Source of the DNA: Pseudomonas graminis
GTDB taxonomy: Bacteria > Pseudomonadota > Gammaproteobacteria > Pseudomonadales > Pseudomonadaceae
Assembly: GCF_001705435.1 (NCBI RefSeq)
Contig: NZ_MDEN01000051.1
Coordinates: 1 to 64,000 of the forward strand
DNA length: 64,000 nt
Direction: 5' to 3'
Both the position numbers and the translations under genes were made by a program. Below, piece by piece: positions 36,101 through 45,214 of the stretch (position 1 is the stretch's first letter; the number at the start of each line of letters is the position of its first letter). The notes under the pieces were generated by a model that worked only from the letters and a program-made list of their open reading frames with translations, was not told the origin of the DNA and ran no database searches.

Positions 36101-36535
36101 TGGTCGCTGACCGACACGATCACCCGCGTGACGCTGAAGCTGGGCGTGGATTACGGCTCGGATCTGGACCTGGTGCGCAGCCTGCTGCTCAAGGCCGCCC
36201 GTGATAATCCGCGGGTCTTGAAAGAGCCCGAACCGATCGTTTACTTCCTCAATTTCGGTGAAAGCACCCTCGACCACGAGCTGCGCATGCATGTGCGTGA
36301 CCTGGGCGACCGCAATCCAGTGCTCGACGAGATCAACCGGTTCATCAACAAGGAATTCAAGAAGCAGCACATCAATATCTCGTTCCGGCAGATGGAGGTT
36401 TACCTCAAGAATATGCAGGGACAGGAGTACAAGATGGTGCCGGTCGAGCCAGAGCAGAAAACCATCACGCCGACCACTGTTGTGCCTCCAGCGCCAAAAG
36501 ATGCTCCGGAGCCGCCCGAAGTCAGGCTCGACTGA
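33167..36535 (+). CDS. mscK: MscK/KefA-type mechanosensitive channel
   Basis: A 1122-residue large member of the MscS family. Signal peptide at residues 1-24 (ends PAHA-AD). A long periplasmic helical region rich in Gln/Leu (about 25-480) is followed by some eight predicted membrane helices (about 500-900) and the MscS core: pore helix near LGLGFGMQEIFANFISGIMIL, the beta domain (RIGDTITIGALSGTVSKI) and a C-terminal alpha/beta domain, with a charged proline-rich tail. It opens under membrane tension and releases ions during osmotic downshift. The start at ATG 33167 (or GTG 33161) is chosen because it gives the signal peptide. It follows nhaP2 by 35 bases and is probably co-transcribed with it, which makes an osmotic/ion theme. 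Confidence 0.92.
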   Translation: MFTLRNLFASALLGLCLSSVPAHAADTPPLSSEAVQRSLDKIADRKLTADDQKALQQVLEQTLTFLSSQKDNQQKLEDLKKQLADAPRQTTENQRELTKLKASKVIPVAQRYANLDVPQLEQVLSQRSAQQADLQKALNDANSLTITAQTRPERAQAEISSSQTRIQAINSILKSGKDGGKTINADQRNALNAEQASLNALIALRRQELAGNSQLQDLGGSQRDLLTEKVNRQDQEIQDLQTLINEKRRAQSQETVAQLSLEAQKAGGSSLLATESAANLKLSDYLLRGTDRLNELTQQNLKTKTQLDAITQTDQALDEQINVLSGSLLLSKILYKQKQSLPKLKLDSGLADEIADIRLYQFEVNQQREQMSSPSAYVDTLLATQKPEDVTPALRKTLLDLATTRSDLLERLNRELSALLNESITLQLNQKQLVSTANSLRATLDEQMFWIPSNKPLDLEWFERIQPRLVKQVTTLPWTSSVSELYDGLTQRPLIFLPLFLVIGALMWKRKALYDKLNRLHADIGHFKRDRQWQTPLAIFINVLLAMPLSLTLAVCAFALQIDARGQNINLGSALLQVALAWLVFYTAYRILAPGGVAQLHFRWEKPQVEFLRGWIRRLGLVVLALVTVVAVAEHEPSALADDVIGIAVVLKCYALMTWLLARLLLTSPTHHSASLFRRAVGLVFTALPVALFVAVCFGYYYTALKLSDRLIDTLYLLMLWLVIEAAFVRGLSVAARRLAYQRALSKRQAAKEAGEGETLIEEPTLDIEQVNQQSLRLIRLALIAGFIGALYFVWADLISVFSYLDNITLYEYTSGTGANISMVPISLGDLIGALVIIGITFVLAGNLPGLLEVLVLSKLNLKQGSSYATTTLLSYTIVGVGFVSTLSALGVSWDKLQWLVAALSLGLGFGMQEIFANFISGIMILFERPVRIGDTITIGALSGTVSKIRIRATTITDFDRKDIIVPNKTFITGQLINWSLTDTITRVTLKLGVDYGSDLDLVRSLLLKAARDNPRVLKEPEPIVYFLNFGESTLDHELRMHVRDLGDRNPVLDEINRFINKEFKKQHINISFRQMEVYLKNMQGQEYKMVPVEPEQKTITPTTVVPPAPKDAPEPPEVRLD

Positions 36536-38047
<1,512 letters not shown>

Positions 38048-38064
38048 GTGGGGGTGAGTTGAGG

Positions 38065-38466
38065 TCAGATAAAGACCTCTGCCGGCACGCCGAAACGTTC
38101 CGAAATCTTGCGGATCTGCTTGAGGGACAACTGGCGCTCGCCTGAGAGTATTTCGGAAATGACGGACTGATTCCCCACTTCAGGCATGTCGCCTTGGCCA
38201 AGGTTGTGCTCGTGCATCAGGTAACGCAGCGTCTCGGAGCCTGAGGCCATAGGCATGGGCCGATGCTCATGGTCATAGGCTTCAATCATTTCGCTGACCA
38301 ATATGGCGAGACGATTCAGAGGGTGCTGCTCATCCTCTCCGATGATCTCCAACAGTTCGTCGAGCCCGCTGACAAGCAGGTCATATTCAGCTTCCGTTTC
38401 AGGCCGAGTCAGCAATGGCGCCAAGTGATGCCAGTGCTCCGCAGCCTGTTTAATGAGCGCGCTCAT
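38065..38466 (-). CDS. higA: HigA-type antitoxin (pairs with the HigB at 38463-38756)
   Basis: A 133-residue antitoxin. The C-terminal half carries the helix-turn-helix (NLGQGDMPEVGNQSVISEILSGERQLSLKQIRKISERFGV), which binds its own promoter; the N-terminal helical half should bind the toxin. It overlaps the toxin gene by ATGA (38463-38466), with GGAGG 8 bases before the ATG. The order is toxin first, antitoxin second, as usual for HigBA. The motifs fit the HigA group that accompanies HigB_toxin (PF09907-type) proteins. Confidence 0.88.
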   Translation of the reverse strand: MSALIKQAAEHWHHLAPLLTRPETEAEYDLLVSGLDELLEIIGEDEQHPLNRLAILVSEMIEAYDHEHRPMPMASGSETLRYLMHEHNLGQGDMPEVGNQSVISEILSGERQLSLKQIRKISERFGVPAEVFI

Positions 38467-38756
38467 TGCTCATACCTCCATTTACCTTTGTCGTATTCAC
38501 GATGGTCGAACACATGCTTTATGTACAGCCGCTGCGCTGAGTAGTTAACCGACGCAATCAGCCGGATCTTGTTCCCGCCGATATCAAAAACATGAAATCT
38601 TCCCACTTTATCTGTAGAGGGCAACACCGCTCTCATCGCACTAAAATCGTTCAGCCTGGATGCTTTGATTAAGCGGTACCAAGCGTCCAGAGCCGTTGCC
38701 GATTGTGGCCATCTCTTTTTTGCCTCCCAGATTCGCTTTTCAGTGATGACGTGCAT
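38463..38756 (-). CDS. higB: HigB-type mRNA interferase toxin
   Basis: A 97-residue RelE-superfamily toxin of the HigB_toxin type. The N-terminus WEAKKRWPQSATALDAWYRLIK and the core DKVGRFHVFDIGGNKIRLIASVNY...IKHVFDHREYDKGKW are the family pattern, including the terminal HxEYD/K region. It should cut mRNA on the ribosome when free of HigA. The downstream higA overlaps by four bases, which couples their translation. The pair stands between selO and an unrecognised gene, all boundaries tight. It is unrelated in sequence to the second HigBA at 45.2 kb. Confidence 0.88.
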   Translation of the reverse strand: MHVITEKRIWEAKKRWPQSATALDAWYRLIKASRLNDFSAMRAVLPSTDKVGRFHVFDIGGNKIRLIASVNYSAQRLYIKHVFDHREYDKGKWRYEQ

Positions 38757-38833
38757 TTCCCTACCGTTGTGCGTGCAATATCCAGCTTAGCGACCCATCC
38801 GACCATTACCAACTGCAATGGCCGGAGCATTTT

Positions 38834-39775
38834 TTATCCTGCTGCCTTCTCATTCCTGGTCGTGGTACCCACTTGCTCAACTTGCGTACCGGAATTCGCA
38901 GCCGCTGGCTTTTCAAGTCCGTGCGCCGCCGTAGCTGGCTCAGGTGAACTACGAGGCGCGAACTTCTTCGTGTAGGCGATGTTGTTTGGGTCGGCTTTCT
39001 TGTCTTTGCTGGTGTCGACGATGCCGGCCAGAATGTCATAGAGGGTCAATTTGCGGTCCGCCGCCTGACGTCCAAAAGCGCCCGGCAGGCTGGGCAGCGT
39101 CGGGGCACTCTTGATTCGCGCCTCCAGAATGGCTTGCGCTCCCTTGGGATAACTCACCGCCCTTTCAATCGCGGGCAGCGACTTGAGGTAGCTCAGAGCG
39201 TCGTTGTAGAACCGGGAGGCCTTGCCCGTCCGGGCTTGCTCGATCACTCCCCCGTTTATCGCAACCTTGCGCCAGTCCTCGTCCATCTTCTGCACGCCCT
39301 GCCAGGCCGCACGCCGTTCGTTGAGCGTGAAGCTTGCGCTGTCGTCAAAGGCAATCAGGTTCAGTTGTTCGCGGGAGAGGTTCTCGAACGGGCTCTTGGC
39401 GTTCTTGTCGCCCGCCAGCGTCCGGGTCACGAACGCACTGGCCTCGCGCGCACGGTCCAGCAACTCAGGGTCGTTCGTCTTGGGCACTTCCATCGCCCGG
39501 GTGCCGCTGTTGGCCGCGCGGCCTTCGATCAAAAACTCATTGATGCGATTACGCCCGTATTGCCCCAATTCGGCATGGGTCATCCCTGCGTCTCTCTTCT
39601 CGGCTCGCGCTGCGCTCTCGTTCAACTGAGCCGCCAGTGTCGAAAACGTCGCTTTGTCGGCAGTCGCCGGTGCGGCCTTGTCGACAGCTTTTGGATCGCT
39701 GGTCGCGACAGTGCCGAGGGCTTGTGTTTTGTTCGCGACAACCGCTGCAACGGCGGCCTGGATCTGGCTGATCAT
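38834..39775 (-). CDS. Unrecognised 313-residue protein
   Basis: I do not recognise this protein. It has no signal peptide or membrane segment. Residues 1-45 (MISQIQAAVAAVVANKTQ...) are rich in Ala, Thr, Val, Ser and Lys and look disordered. A mainly helical, charged central region follows (about 60-260, with RIGRN-like GRNRINEFLIEGR and LNERRAAWQGVQKMDEDWRKVA), then a disordered tail rich in Ala, Thr, Pro and Glu. The start ATG at 39775 has GGGAG seven bases upstream. The layout (amphipathic Ser/Ala-rich N-terminus, soluble core) would be compatible with a secreted protein, but this is only an impression. It lies between HigBA and trxC-PAAR. Confidence 0.75.
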   Translation of the reverse strand: MISQIQAAVAAVVANKTQALGTVATSDPKAVDKAAPATADKATFSTLAAQLNESAARAEKRDAGMTHAELGQYGRNRINEFLIEGRAANSGTRAMEVPKTNDPELLDRAREASAFVTRTLAGDKNAKSPFENLSREQLNLIAFDDSASFTLNERRAAWQGVQKMDEDWRKVAINGGVIEQARTGKASRFYNDALSYLKSLPAIERAVSYPKGAQAILEARIKSAPTLPSLPGAFGRQAADRKLTLYDILAGIVDTSKDKKADPNNIAYTKKFAPRSSPEPATAAHGLEKPAAANSGTQVEQVGTTTRNEKAAG

Positions 39776-40172
39776 GGGCGACTCCCTGGCTATGAGATGA
39801 CAGGGGCCGACGCGCATATTCGTCAGTCAGCCCCTCGCGTCGACACTAACGACGGGCAGGGAGGGCGAACAGTTGGGCGAACGGGGGATGCTTTCGGATA
39901 ATTAGCGCTTGGGGATTCGGCTTAACGCGCGCAGTCAGGGGCTGGGACCAAGGATGAAAGGGGAGCTTGTTGCTTCTTCAGGTTTGAGATTTTGTGAGCG
40001 AGGGGTACCCCAGCGAGCGATGAAAAGGTGAGCCAGCTCACACCTCGGATTTGAGGTAGCCAACGAAGCCAGCCATTTACGACGACCCGGCGATAACGGT
40101 GAAACCGTAAAGCTTGATAACTCACCCCGCCGGCTCCACCTAGTAGTCATCAACCCTACTCAGGCCTCTGCC
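39776..40172. other. Intergenic region with several small stem-loops
   Basis: About 400 bases with no gene I can support. It contains GGGGTACCCC (40002-40011), GTGAGC-CA-GCTCAC (40028-40041) and ACGGT-GAA-ACCGT (40096-40108), all perfect and close together ahead of trxC. A short frame on the minus strand (39922-40125) covers them; its composition (RWLPQIRGVSWLTF) is not convincing as a protein. It may be a dispersed Pseudomonas repeat or a structured leader. Confidence 0.4.
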
Positions 40173-40607
40173 ATGTCCGATTCCCTGCTGATCCCATGCC
40201 CGCATTGCAACGGGCTCAATCGCATCCCTGCCGCGCGGGTGTCCGACCAGCCGAAATGCGGGCGTTGCAAGCAGCCGGTTTTGCTGAGCAAGCCGTTCAA
40301 CCTGACACAGGGCGATTACGCCAGTCAGATAAAGGGCGATCTGCCGCTGTTGGTGGACGTCTGGGCCGAGTGGTGCGGGCCGTGCAAATCCTTCGCGCCG
40401 ACGTTCGAGCAGGCGGCCACTCAACTGATCGGGCGTGTTCGCCTGGCGAAGCTGGACAGTGAAGCCAATCAGCAGCTTTCCGCGCAACTGGGCATTCGCT
40501 CGATCCCGAGTTTGATCCTGTTTAAGGACGGTCGTGAAGTTGCCCGGCAGAGTGGCGCGATGCCGTTGCAACAGCTGATGGCCTGGCTGACCAGTCAGGG
40601 AATATGA
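40173..40607 (+). CDS. trxC: Thioredoxin TrxC (thioredoxin 2)
   Basis: A 144-residue cytoplasmic thioredoxin of the TrxC type. It starts with a zinc-binding module with two CxxC pairs (C9/C12 and C29/C32), absent in TrxA, followed by the thioredoxin fold with the active site WCGPC (C68, C71) and the cis-proline in RSIPSLILF. It reduces disulfides and is usually induced under oxidative stress. The length (about 140) is typical. It is single; the PAAR gene follows 136 bp later. Confidence 0.96.
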   Translation: MSDSLLIPCPHCNGLNRIPAARVSDQPKCGRCKQPVLLSKPFNLTQGDYASQIKGDLPLLVDVWAEWCGPCKSFAPTFEQAATQLIGRVRLAKLDSEANQQLSAQLGIRSIPSLILFKDGREVARQSGAMPLQQLMAWLTSQGI

Positions 40608-40743
40608 AAGGCGTTTCCTCGGCGATCGAAGTGCGTGACAGCTAGCGCTGTAGGGATGTTCTGAAAGCGCTTCTTGGCCCCGAGTCCGTCGAATTCTGCG
40701 TCTAGGCTTCGCCATTCCTATCGGCACCCTGGAGTGGTTAGCA

Positions 40744-41121
40744 ATGACATACGTGGTCAGAGAGGGCGATTCAACGACAACCGGCGGCGTGGTGTTGAGC
40801 GCTTCAGGCTCGCACACATGGGAGGAGCGGCGCCTGGCGCGGATGGGCGATCCGGTCTGGTGCGAGGGCTGTGCACAGATCGGCTTCATTGCCCAAGGCA
40901 ATCCGACCTTCATCGACGAACTCGTCGCCGTGGCGACCCACGGACAGACGGTGCGCTGCGGCTGCGCGGAAGGCACCCATCGCCTGATCGCCAGCCAGGA
41001 TCAGCTTCAGGCCGACATGGACGCGACCATCGACATTCCCAAGGACATGGCCGAAAAGGCGCGCAAGCGAGCCAAGCACATGACCCGAGCCCGTCGGGAA
41101 AGCCACGCGCCGCTGACCTGA
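40744..41121 (+). CDS. PAAR-domain protein (type VI secretion spike tip)
   Basis: A 125-residue protein with a PAAR-like domain (residues 1-90; EGDSTTTGGVV, GDPVWCEGCAQIGFIAQGNPTFIDE, VATHGQTVRCGC). PAAR proteins fold as a small cone that caps the VgrG spike of the type VI secretion system and helps to load effectors. Four cysteines (WCEGC and CGC) stand near the His residues and could bind a metal. A short basic tail (KARKRAKHMTRARR) follows the domain, with no separate toxin domain. No vgrG, hcp or tss gene is near, so it must work with a system elsewhere. The ATG at 40744 has GGAG at about 10 bases distance. Confidence 0.82.
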   Translation: MTYVVREGDSTTTGGVVLSASGSHTWEERRLARMGDPVWCEGCAQIGFIAQGNPTFIDELVAVATHGQTVRCGCAEGTHRLIASQDQLQADMDATIDIPKDMAEKARKRAKHMTRARRESHAPLT

Positions 41122-41149
41122 GCCTTGATCTTGCCTCGCATCTCGTCAG

Positions 41150-41932
41150 TCAGCGATTCCCGGCACCCGTTTCCAGCAAATGATGCAGCTCAATAAACTG
41201 CTGAGTCAGCTTATGCCGCGGTTCCAGATGGATCAGCGGCATGTTGGCCTGGTGGGATTCACGCATCTTGATCGAGCTGGTGAGGTAGACCGGCAGCACC
41301 GGCAGCCCTTCCGCGATGAGTTCATCAAGGATCTGCTGGGGCAGGCTCGCCCGCGCCTGGAACTGGTTGACGATAATGCCCTCCACCTCCAGATCCTCGT
41401 TGTGATCTTCCTTGAGCTCTTCGATTTCTTTCAGCAGCCCGTAAAGCGCCTGACGGGAGAAACTGTCGCAGTCGAACGGAATCAGCACCCGATCCGCCGC
41501 GATCAACGCCGACACCGCGTAAAAATTCAGCGCCGGGGGCGTGTCCAGGTAGATGCGCTCGTAATCTTCGCTCAGCTCATCCAGCAGTTTGCGGAGCTTG
41601 TTGATCTTGTGCTTGGCTTCCAGCTTGGGCTGCAGATCAGCCAGCTCCGCCGTAGCGGTCACCACATGAAGGTTGTCGAAGGGCGTCTCGTAGATGTCGA
41701 CCTGGTTCTTTTTAGCCCCAGGCCCGGACGACAAGGTCTGCTTGAAGAAATCGGCGATGCCCATGGGAATCTCGTCGCCAGTCAGCCCGGTCAGGTACTG
41801 CGTCGAGTTGGCCTGGGCATCAAGATCGATCAACAGCGTCCGATAACCTTCATGAGCACTGACAGCCGCCAGATTGCAGGCGATGCTGGACTTGCCAACA
41901 CCGCCCTTCTGATTGAACACCACACGCCGCAT
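41150..41932 (-). CDS. Orphan ParA-family ATPase
   Basis: A 260-residue ParA/Soj-type P-loop ATPase. The deviant Walker A KGGVGKSS lies at residues 9-16, the Walker A' region LLIDLDAQANST near 36-47, and the Walker B region RIYLDTPPALNFY near 127-139. ParA proteins use ATP-dependent dimer formation to place plasmids, chromosomes or large complexes. No ParB gene or parS-like site is next to it, so the cargo is unknown. The start is the ATG 41932, with GGGAG seven bases upstream; the frame is open to 42004 but the family starts at RRVVFNQKGGVG. It is convergent with the PAAR gene. Confidence 0.88.
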   Translation of the reverse strand: MRRVVFNQKGGVGKSSIACNLAAVSAHEGYRTLLIDLDAQANSTQYLTGLTGDEIPMGIADFFKQTLSSGPGAKKNQVDIYETPFDNLHVVTATAELADLQPKLEAKHKINKLRKLLDELSEDYERIYLDTPPALNFYAVSALIAADRVLIPFDCDSFSRQALYGLLKEIEELKEDHNEDLEVEGIIVNQFQARASLPQQILDELIAEGLPVLPVYLTSSIKMRESHQANMPLIHLEPRHKLTQQFIELHHLLETGAGNR

Positions 41933-42286
41933 GTAAGACTCCCTGTTGCTGTCTAGCTGTGAAGGATCGCCTATGACCCGATGAATGGTCCCGAGTCTAG
42001 GCAATCGCGGTGAGTAGGGCGAGTCTCTCGGAAAAATCTGACGGCAAGCACCCAGCCTGGAACATCAGAAGTCTGGTTGCACCTACAAAATGATGTCAGA
42101 CGCCACTGCTCTGCCCCTAAGAGTAGTCCTCAGTAAACTCACTATTTGTTTCAACGTTTGCCTCAGTGCGCTGGCATCGAGATAATGCCCGTCACTCGGT
42201 GATGGCGCCGCGCCATAGCCTGTGTCATTTCGGCGACTCGAAGCCCGGGAATACAAATTGTCGGCACACCTGGAAGGTAAAGCTTC
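41933..42286. other. Intergenic region upstream of parA-like and lipoprotein genes
   Basis: About 350 bases between divergent genes. It must hold both promoters, but I see no strong -35/-10 pair. No RNA gene or small reading frame stands out, and the base composition is more AT-rich around 42080-42160 than in the flanking genes. Confidence 0.35.
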
Positions 42287-42775
42287 ATGATTCGCGCTTT
42301 GTTGCTGTTATGCGTGCTGTTAGTCAGTGGCTGCGCCAGCCATGCGCCGCTGCCTGCGCAAATACCTCACATCAAATTCCCCGTGCAGCTGCAGGTCCAG
42401 CGTGAGCAAGCCAGTCAGCGCGAAGAGTGGCTGATGACGATTCAGAAGGAGCGCCACGGCCTGCGCTTCTCGTTGCTGGACACCCTCGGTACTCCCGTGG
42501 CGCGTCAGCAGCTTCGCGAAGAGCGCTGGAAGGCAGACAGCCAACTGCCCCCCAACCACGAGGCAAGGGAGCTGTTCGCCGCCGTGCTTTTCGCCCTGAC
42601 GTCCCTCGAGGAAGTGCGCTTTGACTACCCTGGCGTGCAGCTGCGTCCCTATGGTCGCAGCCTGGACGATCGCTGGTTTGTCGATTACGCCTCCGCGGGT
42701 GTGTTCCGGATCAGCATGGAGAGCGGCGAACTGAAATACGTGGTCACTCCACTCCAGGGCAAGGTGAGCAAATGA
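42287..42775 (+). CDS. Putative lipoprotein (DUF3261-like)
   Basis: A 162-residue protein with a lipoprotein signal: MIRALLLLCVLLVSGCAS, lipobox LVSGC with the acylated Cys at residue 16. The mature part is a small, mainly beta protein (EEWLMTIQKERHGLRFSLLDTLGTPVARQQL, FDYPGVQLRPYGRSLDDRWFVDY) that resembles DUF3261 lipoproteins. In some bacteria DUF3261 proteins belong to aryl-polyene clusters, but no such genes are near. The cell place should be the periplasmic face of a membrane. The function is unknown. Confidence 0.75.
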   Translation: MIRALLLLCVLLVSGCASHAPLPAQIPHIKFPVQLQVQREQASQREEWLMTIQKERHGLRFSLLDTLGTPVARQQLREERWKADSQLPPNHEARELFAAVLFALTSLEEVRFDYPGVQLRPYGRSLDDRWFVDYASAGVFRISMESGELKYVVTPLQGKVSK

Positions 42776-42839
42776 CGGCGTTGCCCTGCACTCTGGACCA
42801 TCTGCAATAACGCCATCGGCTTCTACACCGTGCCTCGGT

Positions 42840-43730
42840 TCAGCCCGCCTTGCGCGTCACCAGCTCGACAAACGCCTTGGCCATGGGCGATTTCTGATCC
42901 TTGCGCTGCACCAGCCACACCGCTGACGTCGCCTGGGCATCCAGCAGCGTCCGGTACACCACCCCCTCGATGCGCATGCGTTGATAGGACGCCGGCAGCA
43001 CCGTCACGCCCAGTCCGGCTGCCACCAGACCAATGATGGTCATCGCCTCGCCCGCCTCCTGGGTGAACAACGGGCTGAAACCCGCCTCCCGCGCCAGATC
43101 CAGCAACTGCGCGTAGAGCCCGCTGCCGTAGCTGCGCGGGAAGAACACAAACGGCTCACTGGCCAGTTCCCGCAAATGCATGCCGCGCTCCGAACCTTCT
43201 GCCAGCGGATGGTCCGAGCGCAGGATTGCCACCAACGGCTCGTGCAACAGCTCCACGGCGACCAGTGAATCCGGCAGCGGCAGGGGCCGCATGATGCCCA
43301 CTTGCATCGACTCGTTCTCGAGCCGCTCGGCAACCTCCCGGCTGCTCATTTCCTGAAGCGCCAGGTGCACAGCGGGATAGCGCTGGCGAAACGCGAAGAT
43401 GGCCTGCGGGATGCTTGAGGTGAACGGCGCGGATGCCGTAAAGCCGATCTTCAGCTCGCCCAGCTCTCCCAACTGCGCGCGCCGAGCGACGTCCGAGGCC
43501 TTCTCGACCTGCGCCAGCACCAGACGAGCTTCATCGAGGAACAACCGGCCCGCCTCGCTCAGTTCCACCCGGCGATTGGTCCGCTCAAACAGACGCGCGC
43601 CGAGCTCTTGCTCCAGCGCCTGAATCTGCTGGCTCAACGGCGGTTGAGAGATGCCGAGCGCCTGAGCGGCCCGACCAAAATGCAGCTCTTCAGCGACAGC
43701 GATGAAGTAACGCAGGTGTCGTAATTCCAC
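42840..43730 (-). CDS. LysR-family transcriptional regulator
   Basis: A 296-residue regulator: winged helix-turn-helix at residues 1-60 (LHFGRAAQALGISQPPLSQQIQALEQELGARLF) and a periplasmic-binding-like effector domain from about 90. It is close to the CatR/BenM/AlsR-like branch. It is divergent from the MFS exporter gene, 116 bp away, and probably controls it. The short gap is AT-rich in its middle, with AATATATT at 43773-43780. The start is set at the GTG 43730 (MELRHLRYFIAV), as TGGA lies 6 bases upstream; the ATG at 43736 would add two residues. Confidence 0.9.
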   Translation of the reverse strand: MELRHLRYFIAVAEELHFGRAAQALGISQPPLSQQIQALEQELGARLFERTNRRVELSEAGRLFLDEARLVLAQVEKASDVARRAQLGELGELKIGFTASAPFTSSIPQAIFAFRQRYPAVHLALQEMSSREVAERLENESMQVGIMRPLPLPDSLVAVELLHEPLVAILRSDHPLAEGSERGMHLRELASEPFVFFPRSYGSGLYAQLLDLAREAGFSPLFTQEAGEAMTIIGLVAAGLGVTVLPASYQRMRIEGVVYRTLLDAQATSAVWLVQRKDQKSPMAKAFVELVTRKAG

Positions 43731-43846
43731 AATCATTCCATTAGGTCGTCAAACCTATCAAACAGGTCGAACAATATATTGGAAGCGATCGTTAGGCGGC
43801 TATATTCTTTTGCCACTGCTCCCCGCTCTCCCGCCTGAGGTCACCC

Positions 43847-45112
43847 GTGAATACTGCTGCATCCCCCGCCGCATCTGCCGAGTTCGCCACAGCGGCCATT
43901 CCGTTGGGCGATTCCTACATCGAAAAGGACACGCCTGCTTTCATTCGCACGGTGCTGGCGCTGTTTTCTGGCGGTTTCGCGACGTTTGCGCTGCTGTACT
44001 GCGTGCAGCCGATGATGCCGGTGCTGTCGCGGGACTTCTCCATCAACGCCGCCCAGAGCAGCATGATTCTCTCGGTGTCCACCGCGATGCTGGCGATCGG
44101 GTTGCTCATCACCGGCCCCGTTTCCGACCGCCTCGGGCGCAAATCGGTGATGGTGTTCTCGCTGTTTTCGGCCGCCCTCTTCACCATCGCCAGCGCACTG
44201 ATGCCGACCTGGGAGGGCGTGCTCATTACACGGGCGTTCGTGGGCTTGTCGCTGAGCGGCCTTGCCGCCGTTGCGATGACCTATCTCAGCGAAGAGATCC
44301 ACCCGCAGCACATCGGCCTGGCGATGGGTCTGTACATCGGTGGCAACGCCATTGGCGGCATGAGCGGCCGGGTGATCACCGGGGTGTTGAGCGATTACGT
44401 CAGCTGGCACACGGCACTGTTGATCATGGGCATCATCGCGCTGGGCGCAGCCGGTGTGTTCTGGAAAATCCTGCCACCGTCGCGCAATTTCCGCGCACGA
44501 CCGCTCAATGGCCGCAGCCTGCTGGAAGGCTTCGTCCTGCAGTTCCGTGACGCTGGGCTGCCGTGGCTGTTTCTGGAAGGCTTCCTGCTGATGGGCGCGT
44601 TCGTGACGCTGTTCAACTACATCGGCTACCGCTTGCTGGCAGACCCATACAACCTGAGCCAGGCCGTCGTCGGCCTGTTTTCGGTGGTGTACCTGTCCGG
44701 CATCTACAGCTCGGCGAAGATCGGCGCACTGGCCGACCAACTGGGCCGGCGCAACGTGCTGTGGGCCGTGATCGTGCTGATGCTCGTCGGCGTGGCGCTG
44801 ACCCTGTTCACCCCGCTGGTGGTGGTGATCGTCGGCGTGCTGATGTTCACCTTCGGCTTCTTCGGCGCCCACTCCGTCGCCAGCAGCTGGATCGGCCGCC
44901 GCGCCATCAAAGCCAAAGGCCAGGCATCCTCGTTGTACCTGTTCAGCTACTACGTAGGCTCCAGCGTTGCCGGCACCGGCGGCGGCGTATTCTGGCACTA
45001 CGCCGGCTGGAACGGCATCGGCGCCTTCATTGGCACCCTCCTGCTGATCGCCCTCGCCGTTGCGCTGAAACTGGCGAAAGTAAAACCGCTTGCGGTGAAT
45101 GTGCAGGTTTGA
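43847..45112 (+). CDS. MFS transporter (YnfM-like)
   Basis: A 421-residue major facilitator with 12 membrane segments after a soluble N-terminus of about 35 residues. The motif GPVSDRLGRKSVMVFS (loop 2-3) and the YnfM-like pattern CVQPMMPVLSRDFSINAAQSSMILS are clear. It probably exports a small molecule; YnfM relatives are arabinose/dipeptide-like exporters or of unknown substrate. The start is GTG at 43847 with GAGG at 43837-43840. The LysR gene is divergent and is the likely regulator. Confidence 0.87.
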   Translation: MNTAASPAASAEFATAAIPLGDSYIEKDTPAFIRTVLALFSGGFATFALLYCVQPMMPVLSRDFSINAAQSSMILSVSTAMLAIGLLITGPVSDRLGRKSVMVFSLFSAALFTIASALMPTWEGVLITRAFVGLSLSGLAAVAMTYLSEEIHPQHIGLAMGLYIGGNAIGGMSGRVITGVLSDYVSWHTALLIMGIIALGAAGVFWKILPPSRNFRARPLNGRSLLEGFVLQFRDAGLPWLFLEGFLLMGAFVTLFNYIGYRLLADPYNLSQAVVGLFSVVYLSGIYSSAKIGALADQLGRRNVLWAVIVLMLVGVALTLFTPLVVVIVGVLMFTFGFFGAHSVASSWIGRRAIKAKGQASSLYLFSYYVGSSVAGTGGGVFWHYAGWNGIGAFIGTLLLIALAVALKLAKVKPLAVNVQV

Positions 45113-45178
45113 AGGGTGTATGCGTTTTCGCACAAATCGCGGCATCGTTTCACATCTTTCGCGTCTACCTCGCCTGAC

Positions 45179-45211
45179 AGCAAAGCGTGAATAATTGATT
45201 CACGCTTTGCT
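45179..45211. promoter_or_regulatory. Palindromic operator directly before higB
   Basis: AGCAAAGCGTGA at 45179-45190 is repeated as the exact inverse TCACGCTTTGCT at 45200-45211, with the nine-base AT-rich centre ATAATTGAT. It ends three bases before the higB start codon, in the place where the ribosome site would be. It is the probable binding site of HigA or the HigBA complex for autorepression. Confidence 0.75.
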
Positions 45212-45214
45212 GCT

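Noticed and set aside
39922..40153. Two overlapping small frames on the minus strand before trxC
   Set aside because: No good ribosome site, and they span several hairpins; more likely a structured or repeated intergenic stretch.
42287..42775. Aryl-polyene cluster member
   Set aside because: The DUF3261-like lipoprotein alone does not make a cluster; no ketosynthase, acyl carrier or related genes are nearby.
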